Positions 34,301 to 46,780 are shown, counted from the first letter of the stretch. The stretch: DNA of 64,000 bases from Diaporthe sp. PMI_573 (GCA_021399435.1 JAJTUP010000004.1:2046001-2110000); one strand, 5' to 3'. The notes: generated by a model not told the origin, from the sequence alone. Program-made: numbers and translations.

Positions 34301-36388
34301 ATGGCCAGCTCAAGCGGCGCCGTTGTTGGCAACACCACAGCCGGAAAGGCTATCAGCAACCTGATTCAACAGATCCAGGCGCTTCCTAGGTCCGGCCCTC
34401 GTGCCGCGGTTCTCCCGGCGACCGCTACTCTCGCCGCTATTTTAACCCTCTGGTATTGGAAACGCATGGCGTCAAGCAGTCCAACCCAGATCCAAGACTC
34501 CAGCCCCCAGTCAGGAAATCATGGTCAGTACTTCAACGGGAATACCGGGGTCTATGAGCTAACAATGCCCTCAGATCCAAAGACAACAGACCCTGACCTC
34601 CTCAGGAACAACTCCGAGGTGAGGTCCTTCAGCACGAGCCATTTTGTGTATCCCGGCGTTCGTGTCTTCTACCACCCCCACGCCAAACAGGATGAGATGC
34701 CAAAGGACCCATCACCTTTGCCACTGTTGGTATTCATCCACGGACTCGGCGGATCTGTGGCGCAATTTCACCCACTGCTCAAGAGCCTGACGCACAACTC
34801 CACATGCCTTGCGATTGACCTGCCAGGATGCGGTGTCTCCGAGTTCGCGCCGACGTCATGGGATGCGTATACGAACGAAGCGCTGGTTGAGTTGCTGGAT
34901 ACGATCATTAATGAGTATCGAGATAAGCAATCCGGCCAAGGGGTTGTTTTAATTGGACATAGCATGGGATGCGCGCTCTCGACCCGTCTCGCCTCTCCGG
35001 GCTCGAGCCAGCTGGCTGACCATGTGGTTGGTCTTGTGGCTATTTGCCCGCCCGCTGGGCCGCCTACGGAGGCGCAGGTAAACACATTCAGAAAGTTGCT
35101 CTGGATACCTACGCAGATTTTCGACCTATGGAGAGCATGGGATGCCCGCGGAGGAGCCGAGAGTGCCAGCGTCAGGAGATTCGTTGGTGCCGAGGCAGAC
35201 ATTGAGTCCAAGCAATCTCAGTTCCGCTTCAATCGCCAAAGCAGGACTCCCGTATGGCGAAGAATGGCGTGGGGCAGCCTACCAGTGTACGAGAACGGCA
35301 TCCCGAAGGGCGGCATCGCAGGCAAAGAGGTCTGGGCCTCGCTCAACGTGCCTTGTTTTCTGCTGGGAGGAGGCAAAGACAATGTGACACCACCTGAGGA
35401 AATCGACAAGATCGTTGAAGTCTTGAACACGGGGACAATTTCTTCACTAGATGGTGCAAATGAGAGCGTCCAGCCCATTGTGGATGCCGCTGCTCCAATC
35501 GATACCACTGTGGAGACTCGGACGCCGGCCAGCCGCATTGAGGAGATACGAGACGAGGATTTCCTTCGACAAAAGAAGAAGAACCACGACGATGACACCT
35601 TCGAGGATCCTTCCACGCCCCAAGAGCCGCCAGCTGTTGGCATGCCTTCCCAGCCTCGGCATCCCCACAAAGTGGTCAAATCCATGGTGGTGCCACGTGG
35701 GACACACGCAATGGTCTATACCCAAGATTGTTCCCACATCCTCGCATCCATCATCGCGGACTTTCTCTCGCAGCATGTCACAGGCAGGCTATCTCGGAGC
35801 TGGCAGTTGCAGTATCTGAACAAGGAGTCGAAGTGGGACGTGAAGAACTTGGCCAAGTGGAAGGGTGTCGAGCCAGTGTCAAGGCCCATTGCAGGAGTAT
35901 TTCGCGCGATGAAGACATTTCGAGAGGTAGACGACGAGCACTCGCCAGTCATATTCGCCGAGAAATGGGGTGGCATTGTGAAGGACGTGGTTGACATCTC
36001 AAAAGACACACCCGTGTACGATCCGGCTGGGCTCGAACGCGCCGGTGTGAGATATCACAAGTTCCCGACTGTTTCCAAGATCCCGCCGACAGACCACGAG
36101 GTGGACGAGTTCATCAAGCTCGTGGATAGGCTGCGCGAGAAGCAGAAGACGAGAGCGGTCGAAGAGGGCTGGGCCGAGAGCGCCGAGTACGCTGTTGGCG
36201 TGCACTGCCACTATGGCTTCAACCGGACTGGATATTTTATAGTTTGCTACCTGGTGGAGAGGTGCGGGCTCGGTGTTAAGCAGGCGTTGGATACATTTGC
36301 CGAGATGAGACCTAAGGGAATCCGGCACTCTCACTTCAAGGACCAGCTGTGGGTCAGGTATTCAGACTTGAGGTCTCACGGCGCGTGA
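34301..36388 (+). CDS. Membrane-anchored alpha/beta-hydrolase fused to a Cys-phosphatase-like domain
   Basis: A single exon of 695 codons. A hydrophobic helix (AAVLPATATLAAILTLWYW, about residues 35-53) suggests an N-terminal membrane anchor. Residues about 140-490 are an alpha/beta-hydrolase: LLVFIHGLGGSVAQF with the oxyanion HG, GHSMG near 220 supplying the nucleophilic Ser, GGGKDNVTPPEE for the acid, and RGTHAMVY for the His. An acidic linker rich in Lys/Asp interrupts the domain before the His. The last 200 residues resemble the RNA-triphosphatase type of Cys-phosphatase: DISKDTPVYDP, KFPTVSKIPPTD and HCHYGFNRTGYFIVCYL. In the last of these, Cys near 634 and Arg five residues further on form the CX5R P-loop. 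Both active sites look intact. I recall this pairing from other Pezizomycotina but know of no substrate. Confidence 0.88.
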   Translation: MASSSGAVVGNTTAGKAISNLIQQIQALPRSGPRAAVLPATATLAAILTLWYWKRMASSSPTQIQDSSPQSGNHGQYFNGNTGVYELTMPSDPKTTDPDLLRNNSEVRSFSTSHFVYPGVRVFYHPHAKQDEMPKDPSPLPLLVFIHGLGGSVAQFHPLLKSLTHNSTCLAIDLPGCGVSEFAPTSWDAYTNEALVELLDTIINEYRDKQSGQGVVLIGHSMGCALSTRLASPGSSQLADHVVGLVAICPPAGPPTEAQVNTFRKLLWIPTQIFDLWRAWDARGGAESASVRRFVGAEADIESKQSQFRFNRQSRTPVWRRMAWGSLPVYENGIPKGGIAGKEVWASLNVPCFLLGGGKDNVTPPEEIDKIVEVLNTGTISSLDGANESVQPIVDAAAPIDTTVETRTPASRIEEIRDEDFLRQKKKNHDDDTFEDPSTPQEPPAVGMPSQPRHPHKVVKSMVVPRGTHAMVYTQDCSHILASIIADFLSQHVTGRLSRSWQLQYLNKESKWDVKNLAKWKGVEPVSRPIAGVFRAMKTFREVDDEHSPVIFAEKWGGIVKDVVDISKDTPVYDPAGLERAGVRYHKFPTVSKIPPTDHEVDEFIKLVDRLREKQKTRAVEEGWAESAEYAVGVHCHYGFNRTGYFIVCYLVERCGLGVKQALDTFAEMRPKGIRHSHFKDQLWVRYSDLRSHGA

Positions 36389-37866
36389 TACGACTCCTGG
36401 GCACGATTGCCACTCGGCGGGTGGAATACCGATCGTTGGCAGAGAAGAGCTGGATATACTACTTCGTTGAAGAGGCAAAGGCACTATGGTATTCATTCGA
36501 CGTTTCGGTCGGGATTCGGGGGATTGGCCCGAGGCGTACAAGGTTCACTTCACTGTTGTATTATACCTCTTAGATATTGTTGTCTCCTGATATCCTCAAG
36601 AAGCCTGTGTTTATGGGACCTCAGCTTTCCAACAGAGATCCCGTTCAGTGAAGTGGCCTGTCAAGAGTCTGACTGGCCCTGGCCGGTAGAGAGATCAGCC
36701 CAACTCACGCATGGGTGTAGCTCGCTAGACCCTGCCCTTGAGCACCAGATATAGAAAATACGAAAAAGGAACATGAGCCCTAGCACTTCCTGTTCTGCCA
36801 TGCTACGATGCCAGCTCGGTCAAACACGATTTTGGCAGACATCCCGCAGTACTATTCATGTGAGAACCTAACTTAAATCGTACGTGATATACTATCTACT
36901 AGCTAAAAGGAGGTTGTCTGTCATGTTTCCCAGTACGAGCACATGCCAAAAAGGGCTTCCGCGGACGCCCAGCCGTGGTGAAAGCACACGAGAGTTCGTT
37001 TAGGGAGCAACAGATGACAGCTGCGCATGAACACCTCGTTTTGTTTCTCCCGAGAGGGTTTAGGAGAACAAGGCAAAGTGTCAATAAATAGAAAAATCAT
37101 CTCTTCTTTTTCGGGAGTGTCAAGAGGTGGTGTTTAAAAAAGCAAAAAAAAAAAAAAAAAACGATTTGTGTCCCCTTTGGTCCTACCCCCGGAAGCCAAA
37201 AGAGTCTAGGCTGATCGATTGATGGCTGCCCGCGGGAGGTGCGGAAGGGGGGTCTTGAAACCCAACAAGTCTGTGATATGTTTACCCCTGAAACACGGGC
37301 TCTTCGCGTGCGATCGGACGGCGACGGGCCACCCGGGGCGGACGCGCTGCAGATCATCATCGTTATTGCCGTCATGCCACTGGTGGCCCAAGTCACCTGT
37401 TCACAGGGAGATCCTCAGGCAGAAAAGAAAAAAAAACTTTATAGTTCATGACAAAGGAAGCGCCGTATGGCCATTTGTCTCAGCGTAAACTGGTGTATGT
37501 AACCATTGGACGAGGATCCCGTCCTTCCCATCCAGGCCCGAGCCTCTCCTCTCCTGTTGTTAAGAAATTAAGATTGTACACAAACAGATACAAGAACATG
37601 TGCAAGACTGCAAGACCAAAACGATGGCCAGACAGTCAAGCTCAGTTCGCCATTGCGCCTGATCAAAACAAATCTAGATAAGATGCTCTCGTACGCTGTT
37701 GATGCTAGATTTTGTGTGTTCGAGTGTAGAGTAACGAGAAATCCTTTTCAGGTCCCATTGTAAAAAGACCATGTAAAGACGTTGTAAGAAAGGGAGTAAT
37801 CCATCATTATGTCGTGAGAACACTTTATGCTGTTGGGGTATATTGCCGGCCGTCCGCCTCATCAAA
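36389..37866. other. Intergenic, about 1.5 kb between convergent genes
   Basis: Shared 3' flanks of the hydrolase-phosphatase gene and noxR. It contains homopolymer A runs near 37137-37161 and 37424-37436. No gene recognised. Confidence 0.5.
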
Positions 37867-39762
37867 TCAGTTGATCTCCTGGACCCAAATCTAGCAGATT
37901 GTTAGCATGTCTCTGAAGGATGATTTAGTGCCTTGATTCACTCACCTCCATTTTTCCAACCTCGAGCCGCTGTTTGCGAGCCTGCGATTTGACACCCATC
38001 ATAACCATGTCCAAATCGTCTTGGTCGCCCATAGTAATCATGTCCTGGGGCGAGTCCTCGTCTCGGACCTTGATCTTGAAACGACGACGCAGACCAAACT
38101 TGTCGCGGACACGATCAACCAGATCGGGGAATTCCACCGCGGTTCCCACCATGATGTAGCGGACGTCGTCAGCATGCACCTTGACCCTGACCTTACGAGC
38201 TTCGGGTCTTCTTGACTGAGCTCGTGATGAGCCTGAATTCGACAGGGATCCGGTTCCACGCCGAGGGTTCATCATCTCGAAGTCGCCCTCGTCAATAGAC
38301 CCTCCGTCGTAGTCGCTGCCATCGTCCTCCTCCTCCTCAATGTAACGTTGCTGATTACGGCGTCCGTTCGACCTGCGGGATCCTGCACCATACATGTCGT
38401 ACAAATCGTCAGGATAGGCATCATCGTCGTCGACCGGGGACCTTCTTTGCCGATCCCTCTGGGAATAGCTGCGACTCGTGGCATTGGAAGGAGCTCGCGA
38501 GGGTTGTGGCCGTCTGTCCTGCGGGGACTGGTACCTGTCCTGGGGAGAGTTCGCCTTCTCATACCTGTCCTGGTTCCTTGCTCTTTCAATGTTGAGTTTC
38601 GCAGGCATGGGTTTCGGACCGTTGCGCACAGAAGCACCTCGAGAAGGAAGTTGTCCGCTGGGCTTGTCGTTCTCTGGAGGAGGTGTAGGGGGGAAGACAT
38701 TGTTCGACCCTTGCGGCGCCGCAGGCCCGGCATCCTGCCGCGCTCTGCTCGCGAGATTAGGTTTGACGAGGTTAGTAGCGGCGAAAGAAATGTTGTCAGC
38801 CGGTCTGTCGTCCTTCACATCCGCCTTGCCAGCCTGATTTGAATCTCGAGTCAGCAAGAATGTCACAACAATTTCAGCACACAAGAAGTGGGTGCTGGCC
38901 AGTCGGAGAACTTACATTCTTGATTTCGGAACCAGCGAAGCCAGTGAATGCGTTGGCCCGATCCGAAGCCGCGACCAGACGAGCCTTTCCAAGGTAGTCC
39001 TTCGTCTTCAGGTTCCTGACCTTGGCCTCGTTCGGCCGGTAAACAACTCCGACCGGGATTGAGAATACGGTGTAGCCCTAGTGATTGAATTAGTCACTTC
39101 TTGTTTTGAGACCGTTACGGGCAAAATGTGGACTTACCTCTGCCTCCTCTCGGATGGCCTCGTCGATGACGTTGTGATCCTCCACCACCTTTTCCTTCAC
39201 TGCGTACGACAAATCTTGCAAACCAGCATCCTTTTGTTGCAGATAGATGTAGCACAGACCTCGGTTAAAGAGGACCTCGCATGAATAGAGCTTAAAGAGT
39301 AATCCCAGCTGTGCGTAGTCGATCATTGTGTTGCCACGAAGGTAGAGCAGCGTGTCGTTGAAGTTTGCCAGGGCCTCTTCAAAGTCGCCCAGGAGGAAGT
39401 TCGAGACACCTTGTTGGAAATACGCGACAGCGAGATATTGGTCCAGACGGATAGCACGCTGGTAGCATTCGACCTGAGGAGGCGAGTCAGCACAGTTCGC
39501 ATGGCAGATCATGATCTGTTTAAGTTGCGGGTAGACTCACGGCCTTTTCGTGTTCTCCCAGGGTGGCGTGAATCACGCCCATGTTGAAGAGAATCTTGGA
39601 CGTGTCTGCAATTGGCTCAAAGTCCTTCAATGCCTCGTCGAACTCGTTGTTGTCGTACCGCGCGAGGGCGGAGACCCAGCTTTCTATTTCCTACAGCGAC
39701 CGTCAGCACATGCATTTTTCAAAAAGTAGTGCGAGATCATGACAAACCTGTTTTAGAGACAT
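37867..39762 (-). CDS. noxR: NADPH oxidase regulator NoxR (p67phox-like), six exons
   Basis: Exons 39762-39748, 39690-39541, 39473-39138, 39077-38916, 38833-37946 and 37878-37867 give 520 residues. The two terminal exons are only 15 and 12 coding nucleotides. TPR repeats fill the N-terminal 170 residues (EIESWVSALARYDNNEFDEA, ILFNMGVIHATLGEHEKA, AVAYFQQGVSNFLLGDFEEA, CEVLFNRGLCYIYLQQKD) and are expected to bind the GTPase RacA. GYTVFSIPVGVVYRP is the short activation segment contacting the oxidase. After a long disordered Pro/Ser/Arg stretch, KVRVKVHADDVRYIMVG to DQDDLDMVMMG is a C-terminal PB1 domain, used in fungi to bind Cdc24/Bem1 polarity proteins. There is no SH3 domain, as usual in fungal NoxR. 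It activates NoxA/NoxB to make superoxide during hyphal growth and differentiation. Confidence 0.95.
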
Positions 39763-42700
39763 GTTTGCTCAGAGCACACTTTGTGTCTTGTGAAGGGAAG
39801 GAATAGAGGCAGGCGTTCGTGTCCGGTTGACGAACGTCTGTGGCCTCGTGCCCGTGGTGCGAGGTCGGTTCTCCACGCCACGTATTTCTTGAAAGCGCTG
39901 GGCAGTTATCAAGACACGAGTGGGTAGGGGACTGCGGAGAGGTCTGCGAAGACTTTCCCCCACTGCAGATCTACTGGTCTAAGCAGACGGTGGGTTCCAG
40001 GTGAAGTTCCGGGAAGATCAAGATGTAGCGGTTGACTCGGCTCGTTCTGGCGGCTTTTAGTCGGTGTGATGTAAAGGACCGATGGAGGTGGTGAGGAATG
40101 TCCCCGCCGTACCAATCCCTTCTTCACAATTGCTCCGTCTTTCACCAATAGATCACCCCACTAGTGGGCACTTGGCGTGTGATTGCTTCCGTGCAGCAGG
40201 CCGTTCGATTTGATTGATCTCGACCCAGAGCTCCAACTTGGCGCTTTCACAAGATTCTCTTGCCCGGGAGCTATGTGGGAATGTGCCGGCGTCCCTCGAA
40301 TTCCCCACTGGGTGCGAATTTCTCTGATCGGCGTATCCCAGGTCCAAAGCAGAAGGTCGGGAGGGTCCGGTCCACGCGGCAGGGTAAAAATAGACCTATT
40401 ATCGATTTGGCGGGCGGCCTTGGTAGAGCAAGATATGCCTGGTGTGCAGGCAATAATAAAAAATGAGTATGTAGGTACGAGATGCAGGATAGGCCACGGC
40501 AATTTGTATGGCTGGTGCGATGTGCGAGGTTGTGCGTAGTGGGTGGGTTGTATAGATGTAGGTTCCAGCCCGAATCTGTCAGTCTTGTTCCTATGCCGGC
40601 AGTAGCACTTTCAACGATGCGACGACCAGCTGACCCAAGGGATTCCAAGACCCAAAATCTGGCAACACTCGTCTGATTGCGGAGGCGTGTCTGTCGGAAA
40701 GGACTGAAAATGGAAGTCGAGGGGGTCGGGAGTTGGAAGAGGGGTTGGTTGCTCAAAGTCGCAGGGCGGCTGCTCTGATCTCTGAGTGGTGGTGGTGTGG
40801 AGGGAAATGAGTGGATGGTGGACGACAAGCCAGCGCCTAACCGGAGGAAATGGGAGAAGTAGTGTAAGAGGGAACGGCGCGCCAGGCGTGCTCTGCAGCT
40901 GGATTGGGGAGAAAAAAGTGGCAGAGGTGCGGTAGTAGTGTGCGGACGACCCTTTGCGTGGCAGGGGGCATGTACACAGGTATATCATGCACGGGCTGTA
41001 GCACCAGCACAGGATCCCAGTTAATGATCTGCCCTTGATCCCGCGGCCGCCCTCCCTCAAACACCATCAACAAGACCTGCCCGTCCTCAAACCGCTTGAT
41101 GGTGCCTGTGCGTGGACCTCAGTACGATGAAGCAGCCTCGAGCCAACTGGTGTGACTGAGTGAACCACTCCATTGTGGGCAAGGGGTCTGGGGGCGCAGG
41201 GGAGCTGGGGGGGCCTGAGACGCTCGAGGCCGGGACAGGGGGCCCTGGCCACTTGACAGCAGACTAAGATGTCCAGGGGGTGCATCTAAAGGGTGCATCT
41301 AAAACGCCACAGCTGGGCACTGTCTGGGGAGCTACTTTCGTCTTGCTGTGGCCTTGGTCCTTTTCGTCCTATTTGTTTTCGAACTCGACAGACAGGTGGG
41401 CTGACAGACAGCCAGATGAGGTTGATGCAGCCTGTGAGAACCAGAGCTACCGCGTCTCAAGTGTTCCGGGCAGCGATCTACCCCAACATCACGAGCTGGT
41501 CGTGGGCAGCCAGTGGGAAACAAACGAGCAGTCAATGGCCGCTACCCCAAGGCCAGGTTTCCTCGATGTGATCAAACATGATCGAATGTTTTCTCGCCGG
41601 CATCGAACGTTGGGGAAGCAGTATATGGAAGGCAGGCCCGACACGACCGGCGCCCTCTACCCAATCCCAAGGAGCCTATCGACAAGTGCCGGGCACGAGT
41701 AACAGACACGGCACCACCAGGTTGGCACTTTCTTGGTCCATGTCATTCGACCCGCCCCCAGGCTGTCGATGCCAGCCACTGAGTGAGAAGCAGCTGAAAT
41801 AACCTCGTGGTGTACGTCTCAGGACGACATGCACAGCCTGTCAAAATTGACTTCAGCCGCCCGCCAAGTTGCCTCACCCCGCGACTGCGGGCCTTGAGCT
41901 TTGAGGAATGGTGTTGGTCGGCACAGCTGCTGTTAGTGGTGACGGGCTCGTTGGAGGACAGGAACTAGCGCCACTCAGAGCTGGGTGACGCCCCAAGCCA
42001 CATGGCAATCTTGGACCGTTGGCAGTGTGGAGAGCGTCTGTCACTGCATGCCACGATGAGATAGCTTGCACATGTGTCTAGTCGATGGAACTAGGACAAT
42101 GATTTAGCTTCCATCACACCATTGACAGCATCGTTCTATGCGCGGTGCGAGCCGGATGGAGCCGGCACCAGCAGAATCACCTCCTCTCTGCTATCTCTTG
42201 GGCGAGTGCACACCACCCACCCATGGGATCGGCCATAACGCCACGTCGGTATAGGTTGTCACAGGTCGGTCTGAATCTTGACGCCCTCGCAGATCGAGGC
42301 CTTGGCTGGGTTCAATGCACCAGGCCGTTGCAGGCAGTGGCAGGGTCCAAGGGCGCTCGATTGGTCTGGAGCGCACCTGGGCATCCGGAGTCGCCCCTGC
42401 CCTGCTCGGCGCTTAATTCTTCGAGCCTAGGCTTACCCCCTCTTTCCTCTTTGGGCCCACAGCAGAACACCCTTGACACTAACGCAGGCAAGCACCAGCA
42501 CATCGGTACCTTCCCGCACGCTAACAACCAACTCAACTGCTGCTGTCCGACTCCCAGCGCGCACGAATCTGCACTTTGCTGTGCCATGGCCGATGGCATT
42601 TCCATGTGGCGCTCTACTTCCATGGACTTTCTCGAAGGAAGCCCACCTCTGTTGAACATGCACCCAAGAGGCGCAGCGGATGCGGCGAAATTACACATGT

Positions 42701-45502
42701 GTTCTCGTCGTCACACAATGTCGGACGGCACTTACTTCTGACAACATCGTGAAGTGGGACTGTCTGCGAAGACGGCCAAAGCTGCACATCATCGGATAAA
42801 TGGAGATCACGGACGGGACGGCATTACTTGTGACTAGGCCACGCGTTGGCCGGCTGCAATGCTGGGGGCGACACCCACGCAGGGCCCAAAATGCAGCCGG
42901 TATCACACCCTATTTCCGGACTATCGTGGACACCACTCGACCACCCACTCGTACTCGCACCGAGACGAGCAGCACCTTGGGCCGTCACAGACCACAATGT
43001 GGCCAGTGGTGAAGAGATCCCCCCGGCGGATTGGCGATTGAGATCCCACGTGTCCACGCAAACTCTATCGGCTAAGTGTATCCGGCGACAGCCCACTGTG
43101 GAGCCAATCTTTCTCGCCCCCCCCCGTCTCTGTCCTGCTGTCCGCCGCAGAGATCACTTGAACGCGCTCAAACGATATAATTGAGGACTTATGGACGTGA
43201 GGACAGCATGTCGGCTGCATTCAGCAAGGCAGACAGCCTGAGGTCAATTGGGCTGAAGCACTCACGTCTTCGGATGATACTCTCCAGTGGGAGAATAAGC
43301 CTTCTTCACATGCAGCTGCATTGACCGTCGCCCAAAAGAGTTCTACTTGGCTGCGTGATACGACCTCAAGACAAACAGCTTACATAGTTCTCGGGCTCTC
43401 AATCAGGCAGGCCGTTTCTACTGCGACCTCGAGACTCTGACGCAACACTGCATGCTTCTCTAATTTCTCTGCTTGGCCGTTGAGACCAAACGAACAGCAT
43501 GCACACAACAGTCGGACGAAGAAACTACTCGTCAGCTTCTTAGTTCGTTGGTAGGGTTACATTTTGGGGTTATGCACGGTGCGACCTTCGGCTGATCCCA
43601 TATTGGGGGTTCCACAACTTGATCGCACCGGTGCATAGCATTACTGCGGTGTCAATGGAGGACCCGCGAAACTCGCTTCCCCTTCAAGTGTTTGAACGGT
43701 ACCTAAGTAACTAGAAGGCTGGACCGCAACCATCATCCCACGCACTCTGTGTATACCGGAGGTCTTTCCCTTTGGCCTTCCCGCATGCAAGATCTGCAAA
43801 TGCAGGCTCCATTAGGGGTCCGATATTGGAGTCCTGCTGCAGATTTGAATGTACCTGCTTGCGCGCAGCCACTGGCCGGCTCTTTGCCTGACAGCCAAGT
43901 GGGTCGACATCCCTTGACCAGACAGCATAACGAGCACCTGAATCCCATCGGCAGTCTCCTGTCAGCACTGTTACCGAGTCAGACTTGCCAGGTTTTGGTC
44001 TGCTCACAGTGGCCTGGCTGGCTTCGCCAGTGTTCCGCGACCTCCTTCGATCGCGGTTCGCGGGAAAGAGTGGTACGGAACTTCAGACTTGGGCGATCTG
44101 ACGTCTTGCCCTGTTTCCTTGTAAATCCACAACGTTACAGTGTTTCCCGGCCTTGTTGCACTCGGGGCCGCCGACCTGTCCGCCCCGTTCTCCGTGATCA
44201 ACATCGACAGAACTCACCCTTACCATCCAGTTCTTGGAACCCTTGCTGCGGCTCTCCTGGGCGCAGCACTACCTCGGCACTGCTGTGCCCTACTTCAGGA
44301 CACCGACTGCTCCACAGACTATGGAAACGGCAATCCAAAAACCCAAGATCTCGACAAGATTCGTGTCGTGGTAGTCAGCGAAGACTTTCGAAACTTCCCC
44401 AAGGGCTGCATCGACCGAGTCGAAACGGTTGATCATAGTCTCAGTGCAAGACCAGGGAGACCCACTACAGCGATGAACCCTCCACAGGCTGCCATCAGCC
44501 GCAGCCTTGGCTCTGCGACAAGGCCTCTGACGCTGGCGTGGACAGGCACCACCCCTTGTCAAATGCTGGACCTTCGTCTCATATCCCCATGCCCACCTCT
44601 GGGAGAATCTGCTTCCGGTCTGTAATCGGTGGAGCAGGACCTATATTCTTGTTTTTCCCTGCGACAGGACTCGCCTCGAGGCCTCGACTTTTTTCCCTGC
44701 TGTGCAAGCAAACTGCGCTCATCCCGGCATCCTAGCGTTAGTGGCCGGGGACCACAGTCAAGTCCGACGTCAGTTCGGAAGAGGTCTGGACTTTTCCACC
44801 GCTTATTTTCGGGGCTGACAAGCCATCTCTTCGGCCGGCGGCAATTTGCAGCCTCTCAGGCTCGCCATCGTACTCAATGATTCGGTTTTGCTTGAACAGC
44901 GGGCCCTTGTCGGCCGCATCACCACAACCGTCACATAACACTCCTTGCCTAGCCAAGTTTGCCTAGTGTTGTCGTCTCAACATGACATATCACAGCTTGT
45001 CGGTTGGCAGTGCGATGATCCTCTTTGAGAACTGATTGACACTCGTTACCGTCGCACTGGGACGCGGATGAATTCTCGGCTTGAGGACATGCCATGCTTG
45101 GCTCGTCTGAAGGCGATGGATTTGCGGCCAGGGCAGCATGACCAGATAAGACGAGCTTCCATATCATGCAACCGCCAAACTGCCGGACACTTCCACAATC
45201 ATGGGAGACCGGAGGCAGGCACCCCTAAATAAGCCGATGGTAGAGAGCACTTGCTGTTGATACACATGAAGTGCAGACTACACCTGCTGGGCTGAGATCT
45301 ATGTACGATCTATACTGCTCTCTCTCCTCGTGAGGCACACGGGTTCCAGCATCATCACCTCAAGTGATTGGTCCGGTAGACTACGAGAAGAGATCCCCAT
45401 ATGTCCTTACAGACGAACCTTCCGAGACCCAACACCACTGCAATCTCATGACACCTGGAATGGTATGAGAGTACGTCCCGGCATTGTTGAGACCTTCCGT
45501 GT
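39763..45502. other. Gene-free stretch of about 5.7 kb
   Basis: The left kilobase is the noxR promoter and leader, with CT-rich blocks. Beyond it the longest frames are 42145-42741 (198 codons), 43749-44432 (227 codons) and 44140-44625 (161 codons), all plus strand. All have unnatural composition, overlap other frames and show no domain. The 44140 frame starts with a mildly hydrophobic stretch, but that is not enough for a call. An imperfect inverted repeat lies at 43569-43640. Remnants of old mobile DNA or non-coding transcripts are possible. Confidence 0.4.
43569..43640. repeat. Imperfect inverted repeat (about 18-bp arms)
   Basis: GTTATGCACGGTGCGACC at 43569-43586 is the near-complement of GATCGCACCGGTGCATAGC at 43621-43639, with about 34 bp between them. 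The pair could form a hairpin in DNA or RNA. No other copy was seen in the window. Confidence 0.55.
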
Positions 45503-46780
45503 TCACAGCATACCGCTCTTGACCTCATCCTTTCTCTCCTCCCACAGCGTCTTGCCGGTGCAGGAGCAAACAGTTTTGTCGTTATCCCACACTCCAGCAC
45601 TCCGTGCAATCACACCTACAACAGTATTCTCGTCATTCTGCAGGGCTTTGCCCCCCTTCTCAACCTGACGGGTCACGACGAAGGCATGCCCAACGACCTC
45701 CCACACCTGAAATGGATGGTCGAGGAAAATGCTGCCCCGGCCGTCCGGTCCGATTTCAACATTACCGAGCTCTCCCCTCACCTGGTCCTTCTGATCTGGC
45801 TGGCTGGTGAGGTCGCCCTTCCAAACTGGCCCTGTAGAGGATGCGCCCTCCGCCAAATTGCCGTATTCGCGAATGGTGGCCCGATAGCTACCAGGCTCGA
45901 CGCCGCGCAGTGTCAGGTCCACGAGTGTCACTGTCTTGGACACCTCGACCATGCGCGCGAGGCCTCTCACCTCTCTGTTCTTCTGGTGGTCGGGAACTTG
46001 GTCTCGCTCCTCCTTGCGCTGGGCATATGTCTCAAGTATACTGACTGCCGAGCCTACAATTGATGACAGGAGTGAGACTGGGGGTCAGCCTATGCACTCA
46101 GCCACTGTATGATCGTGTGATTGCGCACGCACGGAACACATCCCACAGACATAAGCTTTTTGTCATATGGCTCGCAAACACCATATATGCATGGATAAGG
46201 GAAAGTGCATGAACACCATGTCGTCGGACGGGATGGCAACTCACTATTTGATGATCCCGACCCTCTCAGGATCGCATCCCTACCAGTGGCCTCGATCGTC
46301 GAGACGATGGTTGATGGTGGCGCTGTAACATCATGCCGACAATCAGCGACAAGTCAAAGGACGCGTCGAGGCCAATCACCCGGGTCTTGACCCGTGCCAG
46401 CCAACCCCATGGGACTCATTGCGACACAGCGTATCGAGGGCAGCAAAACGAAACACCGCGGCCCGTCAAGCCCATACCTGTGCCTTCAACTCTAACGAGC
46501 TGGTCCTTCAAATTTGCCTCAACCTTGGAAATACCAGCAATTTCGTAGAGCGAGTCTGAAACATCCTTGACGCAGCCTTCGCAGGTCATAGGAACCGCGA
46601 AAAGGGCCTGTTGGTCGCGGGGCGTTTCATTAGCCACACTCGACCTCCTGAATGACTGTGAAGCAGCGCCTCCTGGTGGGATAATAGGCCTCCGTTGCTC
46701 GGCGTGTAAACCGCGGCCAGGGTTTGCTTTAGAGTCGGCAGGAGACAATGACGCACCTCGAACTTCTGGTCCACCGTCAT
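45503..46780 (-). CDS. CCS1: Copper chaperone for Cu/Zn superoxide dismutase (CCS1), four exons
   Basis: Exons 46780-46757, 46607-46478, 46322-46245 and 46053-45503 give 260 residues. Domain 1 is a heavy-metal-associated fold with the copper site MTCEGC (Cys17, Cys20) in ALFAVPMTCEGCVKDVS. Domain 2 is SOD1-like: VTLVDLTLRGVEPGSYRATI, REYGNLAEGASSTGPVW, ELGNVEIGPDGRGSIFLD and VVGVIARSAGVWDNDK. Domain 3 has the CxC copper-transfer motif in VCSCTGKTLWEERK. It delivers copper to, and forms the disulfide in, SOD1 in the cytosol and the mitochondrial intermembrane space. The start was set at the ATG giving MTVDQKFE, typical of fungal CCS. The frame stays open upstream to ATGs at 46927 and 46993, which would add a hydrophobic, basic leader. 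Confidence 0.94.

Noticed and set aside
40271..40828. 185-codon minus-strand frame upstream of noxR
   Set aside because: Low-complexity Ser/Pro/Thr content in a CT-rich promoter region; more likely leader or promoter sequence.
42145..42741. 198-codon plus-strand frame
   Set aside because: Overlaps equally long minus-strand frames, has no domain, no helix or sheet pattern and no splice partners; looks like chance in GC-rich DNA.
43749..44432. 227-codon plus-strand frame rich in Ser, Arg and Leu
   Set aside because: Composition is that of an out-of-frame translation and it overlaps another frame with a vague signal-like start; no family recognised.
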